A DNA stretch of 57,055 nt from BTRG01 sp036986275 (GCA_036986275.1 BTRG01000009.1:1-57055); one strand, 5' to 3'. Shown: positions 17,651 to 27,210, counted from the stretch's first letter. The notes: generated by a model not told the origin, from the letters alone. Numbers and translations are program-made.

Positions 17651-18954
17651 TCACGCCCCCCGTGGATACGCAGGCGGCCGCTGACCTTGTCGTCCTGACT
17701 GTTTGCGGATAACACCTCTATAGTTAGCCCGGTAGAGGCGAGCCGATTCTTGAGGGATTCCAGTGTTTGAAAATCAGGTAAGTTGATCTCGGCTGTCAAT
17801 GCAGAATCATTATACTTAATGGCTGTGAGTTGTACGCTGGATGTAGCGCTCAGGGCCATGGCTGATTTGGCCAGTAAGGTCAGCATATCTTTGTTACCTG
17901 GACCACCGCTGCCACCCTTGAACTCGTCGAGCTTGCGTTGCATTTGCAGTACAGGATCGACAATGGCCTTGGCATCGGGAAAAGTGGAGCGAAATAATTG
18001 CGTCATGGCCATACGTGTTTGTTGATGTTCTCGGCTGAGCTGGATCCACTCCCAGGTATCAAAGGCCAATGTCCCTGTAAACCAGATGGCAAGCAGTATT
18101 GCCGCAAAACGAAACTGCGACACATTGGTATTGAGTTCTCGCCTGGGCGCGAATTCTCCCTGCAACAAATTGAAGGGAGTATTGCCTTCGCCATTGCTAC
18201 TTTCCCAGAAAGAGGTGGACTCGCTAACGACATTCAGGCCCAGTGCCTCCGCCCAGGAGCGGTTGTCGAAATTTACAGGCACGTTGAAGACCAGCAAGGT
18301 AGTCGGCGCCTTGTCCTGTTTGCGGGCATCCGTGAGAATAGTCGTCAGGGCGGCAGGAATAGTTATTCCTTCGCCGGCAAATACCAGGCCGCTGTGTGTG
18401 CCGCTGCGTAACCAGCATTCACCTTTATAAAAATACAAAGACCAGCTGTCTGACGTGTGGGGTAAGGCCAGATTGGCGGGACACAAGGCCTGGGCGTTTA
18501 TGCCGTTGTCATTGAATTCCGATACCCACTGCTGAATATGTTTGCGCTCAGTCACGGCAACATCAAGCAGGCCCTCAGTCCCAGTGATATAAGCAATAAA
18601 CTGTTGCTCTGGCTCGCTAATCAGTTGTTCTTCGAGAGCAAAGGGCAAGGCCTGTTGTATCTTGCCTCGGTTTCGGGAAGGCAGGCTGACATTCGTTAGC
18701 AGGGTTTCAGAAGGGGGCGACCAGATAATCGCCGGGGCTTCTTTTGCCTGTGCAGAAATATCAGCTAGGTTATCGCTCTTACCGGATGCCTCGATGCCGC
18801 CATGTCTGCGTAAGCACCACTGAATGGACGTGGCTTTATCATTTGCGCGCCGGGGGGGTAACAGTATTTCCAGCAGACGACCCTCGCGTCCTGGCCTGAC
18901 CTTGCTGGCAACATTGTCTTTCTGTATACGAAGACGTGATAGCAGCTTATGCAT
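17647..18954 (-). CDS. gspL: Type II secretion system protein L
   Basis: GspL recruits the ATPase GspE to the membrane through its actin-like cytosolic domain and binds GspM by its periplasmic domain. I choose ATG 18954, with GAGGAAG just upstream, giving 435 residues; a TTG at 18975 would reach further into gspK. The cytosolic part includes IWSPPSETLLTNVSLPSRNR and the LPFALEEQLISEPEQ helix typical of the family. One helix follows (about 285-305, FAAILLAIWFTGTLAF), then a periplasmic ferredoxin-like domain. It overlaps gspK by 8 and gspM by 4 bases. Confidence 0.92.
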   Translation of the reverse strand: MHKLLSRLRIQKDNVASKVRPGREGRLLEILLPPRRANDKATSIQWCLRRHGGIEASGKSDNLADISAQAKEAPAIIWSPPSETLLTNVSLPSRNRGKIQQALPFALEEQLISEPEQQFIAYITGTEGLLDVAVTERKHIQQWVSEFNDNGINAQALCPANLALPHTSDSWSLYFYKGECWLRSGTHSGLVFAGEGITIPAALTTILTDARKQDKAPTTLLVFNVPVNFDNRSWAEALGLNVVSESTSFWESSNGEGNTPFNLLQGEFAPRRELNTNVSQFRFAAILLAIWFTGTLAFDTWEWIQLSREHQQTRMAMTQLFRSTFPDAKAIVDPVLQMQRKLDEFKGGSGGPGNKDMLTLLAKSAMALSATSSVQLTAIKYNDSALTAEINLPDFQTLESLKNRLASTGLTIEVLSANSQDDKVSGRLRIHGGRE

Positions 18955-19927
18955 CCTCTTCCTCGTCGTTACCAATAGAGATCACCAGCGCTTTCTGATT
19001 GCGCCACACAATCGTGGAGTTACCGTTTCCTGGTCGGTAAATCAGCGCCTGTTTACGTCTGTACAATCGACCATATTGGGTCTCAAGGTGAATATCGAAA
19101 TATTCGGTCTTGACGTCATAGGCTACAGTAGGGGCGGATTGTCCTTGAACAACTTGTTGCTGCATTAAATCGTTCTTGTTCTCGAAGGGTTTGTCTTTTC
19201 GCTTACTAATAATTTGTTGCGCATCTGATAATGACAAGGCGGCAAACATGGCGCTCAAAACTTCCGCCGATGCAGTGTTAATGTTAATCGAGGTGCGGCC
19301 CGGGAGTACAGTCACAAATTCGCTTATTTTGTCTATCGTCTGTCGATTGAAGCCCATGATCAGGCGCAGCTCTTGCTTGCTGGCAAACGAGCGATTGGCC
19401 ACACGATAGGCCGGCTGCAATCCGAGATACTCTGAATCTTCGGCGCCATAGGGGCTGCGCTGCGTATTGCTGTCTATCCAGTCAATCACGCGATCAACCA
19501 GATTTTCATCCAATGTTTGGGCGGCCAGCAATCGGCGAAACATGGCCGCATCACCGGTGCTTACGCTGCCGTCTTTCTTGACAAGATTATTCAGGTTGAA
19601 CCGCGATTGGGCATCTTCTATTTTGCCTGTCACCGCCCCTTCTTCTACGGGGATGGGTGGAAACTGTTGCGCCCATTCTTCTTGCAGATGATCTGTTTTG
19701 GTGAGTTTGGCGTCTTCGGTTAGCAAGATCGTGATCCAGTTTAATACACTATCACTGACCACATCTGATTGCGCCTTGTCCGTGATATTTTGCACCTGGC
19801 GCAACCACACCTGTTGGTCCAGACTGAGAAAAGCGGTAATAGTGGCGACGATAGAAACGATCAGGATCGCCGTGATCAGGGCCACGCCACGTTGTTGATG
19901 CAATAGAATGGTATTCGTCCTAGCCAT
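18947..19927 (-). CDS. gspK: Type II secretion minor pseudopilin K
   Basis: GspK is the large minor pseudopilin at the pseudopilus tip, complexed with GspI and GspJ. With the ATG at 19927 (8-base overlap with gspJ) it has 326 residues; a GTG at 19954 would add 9. The prepilin cleavage site reads QQRG-VALITAIL, and residue +5 is not Glu, which is the known GspK exception. The long globular part contains the alpha-domain and the INTASAEVLSAMFAALS helix-hairpin region characteristic of the family. Confidence 0.93.
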   Translation of the reverse strand: MARTNTILLHQQRGVALITAILIVSIVATITAFLSLDQQVWLRQVQNITDKAQSDVVSDSVLNWITILLTEDAKLTKTDHLQEEWAQQFPPIPVEEGAVTGKIEDAQSRFNLNNLVKKDGSVSTGDAAMFRRLLAAQTLDENLVDRVIDWIDSNTQRSPYGAEDSEYLGLQPAYRVANRSFASKQELRLIMGFNRQTIDKISEFVTVLPGRTSININTASAEVLSAMFAALSLSDAQQIISKRKDKPFENKNDLMQQQVVQGQSAPTVAYDVKTEYFDIHLETQYGRLYRRKQALIYRPGNGNSTIVWRNQKALVISIGNDEEEDA

Positions 19928-20540
19928 GAATTGCCCACACACGTGTGATTTCACGATCGCCCACGGTAAATGTAATTTCTATGCCGGGTGGGACGGTATC
20001 GGTCAAGTTGTTTGTACCTAATGGTGGCCAGGTATTGACCCATTTGCCACCGGGCGCATAAAAGCGCACGTTCACTTCCTGTACACCACTAAGTAATACT
20101 GTTTCATGGGCCTTGGTGGAGGGAGCCCTGTCCAGCACCGGCCAGCTGACACGTATCAGATGTTGTTCGTCATCAAGCTTATAGCCTACCCGTTGCAAGT
20201 CCGATTGCGGTATGTCGCCAAAGATGGTGACGCCCGCGCGTGTAAATTCCAGACTGGGCTCAGCCAGGGCGCGGGTATCTGGAGCCCGGCCAATAAAGGC
20301 GGCCAGTTCGCTCCCGTCCAGGGCGCGCACCTTGCGCTGCCGTATTTGTCCCAGGTCGTCCTCCATGCGCATCATGGCCATGACCAGAACTCGCTGCTCA
20401 TTACGTATTTGGGTGAGCGCTTCACGGCCATCAATGACTTGTGCCAGGCCGCCATAAGCCATCACGGCCATGATAGAAAACACGGTCATGGCTACCAGCA
20501 GCTCAAGTAATGTAAAGCCATGCAGATGCTGTTTATACAT
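19920..20540 (-). CDS. gspJ: Type II secretion minor pseudopilin J
   Basis: GspJ is a minor pseudopilin of the tip complex. The prepilin leader is short and ends HLHG-FTLLELLVAMTVFSI, with the conserved Phe+1 and Glu+5. The following region MMRMEDDLGQI and the C-terminal beta-rich part with GVQEVNVRFYAPGGKWVN fit the GspJ family. It has 206 residues and begins one base after the gspI stop (TAAATG). No defect is seen. Confidence 0.94.
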   Translation of the reverse strand: MYKQHLHGFTLLELLVAMTVFSIMAVMAYGGLAQVIDGREALTQIRNEQRVLVMAMMRMEDDLGQIRQRKVRALDGSELAAFIGRAPDTRALAEPSLEFTRAGVTIFGDIPQSDLQRVGYKLDDEQHLIRVSWPVLDRAPSTKAHETVLLSGVQEVNVRFYAPGGKWVNTWPPLGTNNLTDTVPPGIEITFTVGDREITRVWAIHG

Positions 20541-20924
20541 TTATGAAGGTGATTTTGCGGAAGGCTTGCGCAGAAAGCCTATCAGTCTGGCCAGCACATA
20601 ATCACTTTCAATGGCAGTGATTTCAATCTCGATACGACGCAGATTTTCCAGGGGTGTGCTGATAACTTTTTCCTGCCATCGCCATTCACGACCGGCCATT
20701 GTGGCAGTACCGTCCCTGGTGTCCAGCGAGGGCCAGTCCTGCCCCAATTCATGCAGGGCCAGACGATTTTGGGCTATCCACAGCGCATAACTCTTGTCAC
20801 GCAGCACCATGGTAGTGTCTATGGACTGTGCCATGGAACGCATAGTGGCGGCAAAGGCAATGGCCACCACGGCCAGGGCGACCAGTACTTCTATGAGCGT
20901 AAAGCCCTTGTGGCCGGTGCTCAT
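20541..20924 (-). CDS. gspI: Type II secretion minor pseudopilin I
   Basis: GspI nucleates the pseudopilus tip with GspJ and GspK. The 127-residue protein has a very short leader, STGHKG-FTLIEVLVALAVVAIAFAA, with Phe+1 and Glu+5. LWIAQNRLALHEL and the WRWQEKVISTPLENLRRIEI stretch are the usual GspI features. It overlaps gspH by 4 bases (ATGA). Confidence 0.94.
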   Translation of the reverse strand: MSTGHKGFTLIEVLVALAVVAIAFAATMRSMAQSIDTTMVLRDKSYALWIAQNRLALHELGQDWPSLDTRDGTATMAGREWRWQEKVISTPLENLRRIEIEITAIESDYVLARLIGFLRKPSAKSPS

Positions 20925-21433
20925 GACGTTATGGGTTCCGGGTCCACCAGTGTTTGTATATCGCCATCTGCTGAACCGCGCACGCTCCAGCTGACTTCAT
21001 CCAGTTCCAGCGTCACCACAAAGGCCGTCAGTTCTCCAGTGGGGAAGAGTACGATCAAGGGTTGTTTGCGTTCGGGTATCCCTGCGATTTCGGCGCGACT
21101 GATTCGTATGCCTTCATCAAGAGATCGTGGTTTGAGGGCATCATCGCCTTGCAGGGGTTGCATAGTGCCATCGGCGCCGATGCCAAGGAAACCGTATCCT
21201 TTCTTATCCAGTGCAACCGCAATGACTGTCCCTTGTAGAATGGCTTCTTCCTGTGCGGTTTGTATGAGCATAGCCATGCGTGTGGCCTCATCACGGACCC
21301 GTGTTTGTGCATTCCCGCCTATTGTCAGACTGGCCAGGGCCAGGATGATACCCATGATCAGTATGACAACCATGATTTCCAGCAGCGTAAAGCCCCGTTG
21401 CCGGCATAGCTTGTGTTCAGCAGGGTGTGGCAA
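20921..21433 (-). CDS. gspH: Type II secretion minor pseudopilin H
   Basis: GspH is a minor pseudopilin linking the tip complex to the GspG fibre. The leader ends CRQRG-FTLLEIMVVILIMGI, with Glu+5. The 170-residue protein has a helix (DEATRMAMLIQTAQEEAILQG) and then a beta-sandwich typical of GspH. The start is TTG at 21433, supported by GGAG with a 6-base spacer that lies inside the end of gspG; no better start precedes the leader. Confidence 0.92.
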   Translation of the reverse strand: MPHPAEHKLCRQRGFTLLEIMVVILIMGIILALASLTIGGNAQTRVRDEATRMAMLIQTAQEEAILQGTVIAVALDKKGYGFLGIGADGTMQPLQGDDALKPRSLDEGIRISRAEIAGIPERKQPLIVLFPTGELTAFVVTLELDEVSWSVRGSADGDIQTLVDPEPITS

Positions 21434-21436
21434 GGT

Positions 21437-21901
21437 TTACTCCAGGTTCCAGGTACCTACGTCGGCATTCCAGCCCTCGCCTCCAGGCTGACCGTCGGCA
21501 CCATAACTAAATACATCCACCTCGCTACGTATACCGGGGTTTAGAAACTGATAGTCCGTACCCCAGGGGTCCTTGGGTAACTTGTCGAGGTAGCCGCCTG
21601 TCTTCCAGTTACGAGGAGGGCGGCCAGTCTCCGGTCGTCGCACTAATGCGGTCAGGCCTTGCTCCGTGCTGGGGTAGGCGCCATTGTCCAGGCGATAGAG
21701 TTTAAGAGCATTCAGTATAGTGCGTACATCATTCTTGGCGGCCACCACCCTTGCCTCATCAGGTCGGTCAATCACATTTAGCGCAGCAAAGGAAATCAAT
21801 ATACCCAGTATGACAATGACCACCATGATTTCTATTAGGGTAAAACCGGATATGCGGTGTCCGCAAGCTATTTTATGTTTAAAGTGGGGGGAAGTGCTCA
21901 T
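21437..21901 (-). CDS. gspG: Type II secretion major pseudopilin G
   Basis: GspG is the major pseudopilin that polymerises into the periplasmic piston. I place the start at ATG 21901, with GAGG and a 6-base spacer; in-frame ATGs at 21907 and 21913 lack a ribosome site, although 21913 makes an ATGA overlap with gspF. The 154-residue product has the cut site ISG-FTLIEIMVVIVILGI. The hallmark LDNGAYPSTEQGLTALV and DPWGTDYQFLNPG, and the GADGQPGGEGWNADVG calcium-loop end are all present. Confidence 0.95.
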   Translation of the reverse strand: MSTSPHFKHKIACGHRISGFTLIEIMVVIVILGILISFAALNVIDRPDEARVVAAKNDVRTILNALKLYRLDNGAYPSTEQGLTALVRRPETGRPPRNWKTGGYLDKLPKDPWGTDYQFLNPGIRSEVDVFSYGADGQPGGEGWNADVGTWNLE

Positions 21902-21909
21902 GATCATCC

Positions 21910-23127
21910 TCATCGAATTAATTGGTTCATTTCAAAAATGGGCAAGAGTATGGCCAGCACGATAAGCAGGACCAGCACGCCCATGACTACGATTAACAAA
22001 GGTTCCAGTAAGCTGGTGATGGTTTTTACCCAATTCTCCAACTCACGGGATTGTGCCTCGGCGGCACGGCTCAGCATCATGTCCAGTTTACCGCTGGATT
22101 CGCCACTGGCAATGAGGTGTATCACCAGCGGCGGGAATAATTTGGCCTTGCCCAGGGCGTGTGAGAGATTACCGCCTTCACGAACTTGCCTCAGGGCCTC
22201 TGTGACCGCGGCACGCATGGGTAGGTTGGTGACCACCTGGATTGCCGACTGCAAGGCCTGCAATAAAGGAATACCACTGGCTGTGAGTATGCCCAGGGTA
22301 TTGGCCAGGCGTTCGGCATTGATGCCGCGAGACAGTTTTCCAGCCACCGGCATCCTTAAAATGAATTGATGCCAGCGCAGCCGGATACCAGGCTTACGCA
22401 GGGCCAGTTTCCAGACCACAAATATGCCTGCAATCAGAAAGAGCCAAAAGATGCCGCCGGCGCGGAGAAAATCACTAATATCTATTAGCACTCGTGTTAA
22501 CCAGGGCAGGGCCTGGCCCGTGTTCAGAAAGACACGGGTAACTTTGGGAACAACATAGGCCATAAGCACGATGACGATCAGTACAGCAAAACATGCCACG
22601 ACAATGGGATAGATAAAGGCCTGCATGACTTTCTGCTGCAAGGCCTGCCGGTTTTCCATGTAGTCCGCCAGTCGTTCCAGGATTTCATCCAGACGACCAG
22701 AGTGTTCGCCCGCCTCTATCATGGCACGGTAGATTTCTGGAAAGGCATTGGGAAAGCCGGCCATACCGCGTGATAGGGAATGACCTTCAAGTACCCGGCC
22801 ACGCACGCCGGCCAGTACCGTACGGGCCCGTGTACTCTCAGTTTGTTCAATCAGCGCATTCAGGCACTCTTCTACTGTCAGCCCGGCCCGTACCAACGTG
22901 GCGAACTGGCGGGTCAGCAGTGCGAGATCACCCGTAGAGATACTGCGGCGTATGGAAAACGTGCGGGCCGTACCCTCGCGGGTAGCCTCTGCTACCAGGG
23001 TAACCGAAAGTGGGGTAAGGCTTTTGTCCCTGAGGCTGGAGCGTATTTGGCGCTCGGCATCCCCTTCCAGCACACCCTTGACGGTCTTGCCGCGGCTATC
23101 CAGGGCCTCATATTCGAACGCCGCCAT
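21910..23127 (-). CDS. gspF: Type II secretion inner membrane protein F
   Basis: GspF is the polytopic inner-membrane platform protein that turns ATPase motion into pseudopilus growth. The 405 residues show the duplicated T2SSF cytosolic domain (first FATLVRAGLTVEECLNAL, second LGILTASGIPLLQALQSA), each followed by membrane helices (about 170-190, 220-245 and 375-400). The N-terminus AAFEYEALDSRGKTVKGVLEGD is standard. It starts 5 bases after gspE. Confidence 0.96.
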   Translation of the reverse strand: MAAFEYEALDSRGKTVKGVLEGDAERQIRSSLRDKSLTPLSVTLVAEATREGTARTFSIRRSISTGDLALLTRQFATLVRAGLTVEECLNALIEQTESTRARTVLAGVRGRVLEGHSLSRGMAGFPNAFPEIYRAMIEAGEHSGRLDEILERLADYMENRQALQQKVMQAFIYPIVVACFAVLIVIVLMAYVVPKVTRVFLNTGQALPWLTRVLIDISDFLRAGGIFWLFLIAGIFVVWKLALRKPGIRLRWHQFILRMPVAGKLSRGINAERLANTLGILTASGIPLLQALQSAIQVVTNLPMRAAVTEALRQVREGGNLSHALGKAKLFPPLVIHLIASGESSGKLDMMLSRAAEAQSRELENWVKTITSLLEPLLIVVMGVLVLLIVLAILLPIFEMNQLIR

Positions 23128-23132
23128 AGGGA

Positions 23133-24632
23133 TCAGCGCGCAACGCGCAGTACTTCTTCCAGGCTGGTGTCACCTTGCCGCACCCAGCGCAGACCATCTT
23201 CTTTCAGGGTGATCATGCCCTGGCCGATGGCATGATCACGCATAATGGCTTCTGATGCGCTGTCATGGATCTGGCTTCGCAAGACATCATCCACGGTGAG
23301 CAATTCATAGATGCCGCTGCGGCCCTGATAGCCTGTGTGGCTGCACTTGGCGCAACCCACAGGCTTGTACAGGGTTAGCCCTTTATCGCTATCCAGGATG
23401 TGTTTTTCCGTTGCTGAGGGTTTGTAGGCCTGTTTGCACTCCGGGCACAGCCGGCGTACCAGACGTTGCGCCAATACACCTAACAGGCTGGAGGCGGCGA
23501 GAAAGGGTTCTATACCCATATCCACCAGCCGGGTGACAGCGCCGACGGCATCATTGGTATGCAAGGTCGCGAGCACCAGGTGACCCGTCAAACTGGCCTG
23601 CACGGCAATTTGCGCGGTTTCCAGATCACGAATTTCGCCAATCATGATGACGTCCGGGTCCTGGCGCAGAATGGAGCGCAGGGCGCGGGCAAAATTCATA
23701 TCGATCTTGTTGTTCACCTGGGTCTGGCCAATACCATCCAGATCGTATTCCACGGGATCCTCCACGGTCATGATATTCAGTCGCGAGGTATCAAGCCGTG
23801 ATAAAGCGGCATAGAGTGTGGTGGTCTTGCCGGAGCCCGTAGGACCCGTCACAAGCAGTATTCCATGGGGCTGGCGTATCAACTCATCAAGATTATTACG
23901 CGTGGCCTCATCCATGCCGAGATGACCCAGCTCCAGTCGGCCGGCCTGCTTGTCCAGCAGACGCATGACCACGCGCTCGCCATGACCTGTGGGCAGACAG
24001 GAGACGCGGACATCCACCGGGCGTCCGGCCAGGCGCAGGGTAATACGACCATCTTGTGGCAGACGTTTCTCGGCAATATCCAGCTGGGCCATGATCTTGA
24101 TCCGTGACACCAGCACCCCATGCAAGACACGCTGGGGTTCGATCACGTCCTTGAGTACGCCGTCCTTGCGAAAGCGGACAACGGAGCGTGTTTCAAACGG
24201 TTCGATATGGATATCCGATGCGCCTTCACGCACGGCCTGGGTCAACAACGCGTTAATGAGACGAACAATGGGGGCATCGTCCTCGCTCTCCAGCAGGTCT
24301 TCGGCTACCGGTAATTGTTGCGCCAGGTCGGCGATGTCCAGGTTTTCATCCAGATCGCCGACGATTTGTTCGGCATGACTGGCGCTGCGTTCGTAGGCCC
24401 GGTTCAGTGCCGCATCAAATTGCTCCTCGGTCAGGGGCTGCAGCCGAACGGGCCTACCGAGACCGCGATAGATTTCGCTCAGCACGATACCGGATACGCC
24501 GGGCCGTGCCCACACCTCCAGATTTTCCTCAACGGTGCGTGCGCTGATGACGCCGTGACGTTTGGCGAAATAGTAGGGCAGACGCTGGGTCCATTCCGGG
24601 TCCAGGGCATGAAGATCGATGTCGTGGCTCAT
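23133..24632 (-). CDS. gspE: Type II secretion ATPase E
   Basis: GspE is the cytosolic hexameric ATPase powering pseudopilus assembly. The 499 residues contain the N1E domain (about 1-110), N2E (DIHIEPFETRSVVRFRKDG), Walker A GPTGSGKTTT, the Asp box (MTVEDPVEYDLDG), Walker B DPDVIMIGEIRD and the His box TLHTNDAVGAVTRL. The zinc-binding tetracysteine motif is complete (CPEC, then CAKC about 35 residues later), which is characteristic of GspE rather than of retraction ATPases. AAGG precedes the ATG. Confidence 0.97.
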   Translation of the reverse strand: MSHDIDLHALDPEWTQRLPYYFAKRHGVISARTVEENLEVWARPGVSGIVLSEIYRGLGRPVRLQPLTEEQFDAALNRAYERSASHAEQIVGDLDENLDIADLAQQLPVAEDLLESEDDAPIVRLINALLTQAVREGASDIHIEPFETRSVVRFRKDGVLKDVIEPQRVLHGVLVSRIKIMAQLDIAEKRLPQDGRITLRLAGRPVDVRVSCLPTGHGERVVMRLLDKQAGRLELGHLGMDEATRNNLDELIRQPHGILLVTGPTGSGKTTTLYAALSRLDTSRLNIMTVEDPVEYDLDGIGQTQVNNKIDMNFARALRSILRQDPDVIMIGEIRDLETAQIAVQASLTGHLVLATLHTNDAVGAVTRLVDMGIEPFLAASSLLGVLAQRLVRRLCPECKQAYKPSATEKHILDSDKGLTLYKPVGCAKCSHTGYQGRSGIYELLTVDDVLRSQIHDSASEAIMRDHAIGQGMITLKEDGLRWVRQGDTSLEEVLRVAR

Positions 24633-24651
24633 TCTGAGATTGCCTTACAAG

Positions 24652-27075
24652 CTAGTCACCGCCCAGATTATCACCCGTGGGGCTGTGTGGCGGTCCAAGG
24701 AGTTCTTCGTCTTCTTTTTCTGTCGGCGAGGGGACGCTGTCGGCCTTCGGTTCAGGTTTTTTAGGTTGGGTGGCATTATACGCGGGGGAGAAGCGTTGCA
24801 TGATGTTGCCATGATCACCCGCGATATCTTTTTTATTCTGTTGCCCGATAATGTAATCGTAGCGATCCGCCGTGAAAGAGAGGCTGTCCTCAGGATTACG
24901 TACGATAGTGGGCCGTAGAAAGACCATCAGATTGGTTTTGCGTTTATTATGTTCCTTGTATTTAAAAAGCCAGCCCAGCAGGGGGATGCGGCCCAACCAG
25001 GGTACGGCCTGACTGCTTTCGTCATCCGATTCTTCGATCAAACCCCCGAGCACGATGGTGTGTCCGTCTTCAACCACCACTGTCGTGTCCAGTGAACGCT
25101 TGTTGGTAATCAGATCCTGTGCCGCCAGTGTGGCCGTGCGCACGACATTGGAAACCTCGGAAGAAATTTCCAGTTTGATACTTCCGCCTTCTGTAATCTG
25201 CGGCTTGATCTCCAGGGTCAGCCCTACATCCTTGCGTTCTATAGTTGTGAAGGGGTTTACCGTTCCCGTACTGCCTGTAGCCTGGGCGAAGCTGCCGGTC
25301 AGAAAGGGCACGTTCTGGCCGACGACAATTTTGGCCTCGGCATTGTCCAGCGTGAGTAGATTGGGGGTGGACAGGATGTTTGCCAGGTTGCGGGTCTCCA
25401 GTGCCCGCGCCAGACCGCCCAGACCATTGATAACAGAGCCATCGGCCAGGGTAATCTCGGGGCCGAGGAAGGCCAGGGTCAGCCCGGCTCCACCGGCCAG
25501 GGTCAGGGGGTCAGCTATGGCCGCGCCCAGGCTGGTACCGACAGTGAAGTTGGTGACCGCGCCGACATCGCCTTCACCGACGGACTGGGCGCCTGCCCAT
25601 TGGAAGCCAAGCTGGGCTCCCTTGTCTTGCTGAATCTCTACGATGAGGGCCTCGACGAAGACCTGTGCGCGCCTGACGTCCAGCTTCTCTATGACACCGC
25701 GCAGGTTGTTATAAACCGCATCGGAGGCGCTGATAATCAGTGAGTTGGTGGCTTCGTCGGCCTGAATAAGCGATGTTGTGGCTTTGGTGCCCCGGGCGCC
25801 CCCGCCTTTTTTCGTCACCGCGGCTGTACGTGCACCAGTGCCACGTGCCTCGGCATTTAGCAGGCCGCGGAGTATCTTGGCCAGTTCCGTGGCATCGGCA
25901 TTCTTGAGATAGATGACCCGGGTGTTGCCATCGGTCTTGGCCGGCACGTCCAGTTTTGCCACCAGCTTGCGTAATTGTGCTACCCGACCGGGGTTTTCAC
26001 TGCGCACCAGCAGGCTGTTGGTGCGCAGGTCCGGCACAATAGAGGCGCGTGAACCGACCACACCGGCTCCCTTACCCCCCGGGACAGGGCGGCCACTACT
26101 TTGCGCTGTCAGCAATCGGCTGATGAGCTCGGCCATGTCCAGTGCCGAGGCATATTTCAATGGAATGATGGTGACATCGGTGCTGACAGGTTTATCGATT
26201 TCGTCGATCAGGGACAACAGTCTGCGAACGTTGTCGGCATAATCGGTGATGATCAGGGCATTGGCAGGTGCATAGGCAGACAGCTGGCTGGTAGGGGCCA
26301 TCAGTGGACGCAACAGTGGCACCATTTGCGTGGCGGTGCCGTGTTGCACCACGACCACCTGACTGACCATGCTTTCGCCACCGTATTTGCGGACACTGTC
26401 GCTGATAGAGGCATTTTGCTTGCCTTCGCCGACGGGAATAATTTTGGTGACACCCCCGGCGACCGTGGCGGCAGTGAAACCCTGGGCCTTGAGCGCAGAC
26501 AGAAAAATACGATAGGCTGCTGCCTTGGACACCGGTTTGGCCGAGATAATGCTGATTTTGCCTTTGACACGGGGGTCCAGAATGAAATTTTTACCGGTGA
26601 TTTGCGAGATGGTCTTGATGACGGCCTTGACGTCCGCATCCTGAAAATTGAACAGCATTTCGCCTTTGCTCAGCACCGGCTTCCTGGTATTGCCTGTGAG
26701 TTTGGTCGCTGAAGGGCGAGCAGGTGTGGCTTGCCTGGGTGGCTGTACTGGCTTGGCGGCGCGTGCGGGTTTGCTGACTTTCTTGTTACTTTGACTGGCT
26801 TCTCGGCGCAATTTGGCTGCGTCTATGGTCCTTTTAATTGCTTGTTTTCTGTCCTGGGTCCGATCGGGCTCAGGTTTTTTCCGTACCTGCTGTTGTTCCA
26901 GTGGTTTGAGTTCGGTCGCCATACTGTCGGGGTGCCAGGCCAGTACCAGCGATAGCAACAGGGCGATAGCCTGATGATTCCGTAATGCAGTGTGTGCGAA
27001 AGAAGAAATACGTGATTCGGGTAACCTGAATGCCTGCATCAAACTGTGCATCAGGGAGGGTCTATATGACGGCAT
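24652..27075 (-). CDS. gspD: Type II secretion outer membrane secretin D
   Basis: GspD forms the outer-membrane secretin channel. The 807-residue protein has a signal-like segment (about 36-52, QAIALLLSLVLAWHPDSMA), then an unusual linker of roughly 90 residues rich in Lys, Arg, Pro and Gln, before N0 begins at MLFNFQDADVKAVIKTISQ. N1-N3 domains follow (KYASALDMAELI, VIYLKNADATELAKIL, RAQVFVEALIVEI) and then the secretin core with LATPNLL-type LSTPNLLTLDNAEAKI and VPFLTGSF. The C-terminal tail is acidic and Pro-rich. Several Met codons sit near the start (27075, 27051, 27039), so the exact N-terminus is uncertain. Confidence 0.95.
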   Translation of the reverse strand: MPSYRPSLMHSLMQAFRLPESRISSFAHTALRNHQAIALLLSLVLAWHPDSMATELKPLEQQQVRKKPEPDRTQDRKQAIKRTIDAAKLRREASQSNKKVSKPARAAKPVQPPRQATPARPSATKLTGNTRKPVLSKGEMLFNFQDADVKAVIKTISQITGKNFILDPRVKGKISIISAKPVSKAAAYRIFLSALKAQGFTAATVAGGVTKIIPVGEGKQNASISDSVRKYGGESMVSQVVVVQHGTATQMVPLLRPLMAPTSQLSAYAPANALIITDYADNVRRLLSLIDEIDKPVSTDVTIIPLKYASALDMAELISRLLTAQSSGRPVPGGKGAGVVGSRASIVPDLRTNSLLVRSENPGRVAQLRKLVAKLDVPAKTDGNTRVIYLKNADATELAKILRGLLNAEARGTGARTAAVTKKGGGARGTKATTSLIQADEATNSLIISASDAVYNNLRGVIEKLDVRRAQVFVEALIVEIQQDKGAQLGFQWAGAQSVGEGDVGAVTNFTVGTSLGAAIADPLTLAGGAGLTLAFLGPEITLADGSVINGLGGLARALETRNLANILSTPNLLTLDNAEAKIVVGQNVPFLTGSFAQATGSTGTVNPFTTIERKDVGLTLEIKPQITEGGSIKLEISSEVSNVVRTATLAAQDLITNKRSLDTTVVVEDGHTIVLGGLIEESDDESSQAVPWLGRIPLLGWLFKYKEHNKRKTNLMVFLRPTIVRNPEDSLSFTADRYDYIIGQQNKKDIAGDHGNIMQRFSPAYNATQPKKPEPKADSVPSPTEKEDEELLGPPHSPTGDNLGGD

Positions 27076-27198
27076 TTATGATTCTTGTTATCGTATTTAT
27101 TTGAGTGGGGTTAGCGTATTCCATTATTCCAGGTCATTTTACTGTGTTCTAGGGCTTCGCGGCCACCCTCCAAGGGCTATCTAAGGAAGTCTGATTCA

Positions 27199-27210
27199 TT
27201 CAGAGCTTCC
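27199..27210 (+). repeat. Variant copy of the dispersed TTCAGAG(T/C)TTCC motif
   Basis: TTCAGAGCTTCC differs by one base from the copies at 27374 and 37895. It also forms the 3' arm of a hairpin with GGAAGTCTGA at 27185-27194, with one bulged G. Confidence 0.4.

Noticed and set aside
20751..21491. 246-codon + strand frame opposite gspI, gspH and gspG
   Set aside because: Opposite three well-supported pseudopilin genes; Ser/Arg/Cys-rich composition typical of antisense frames.
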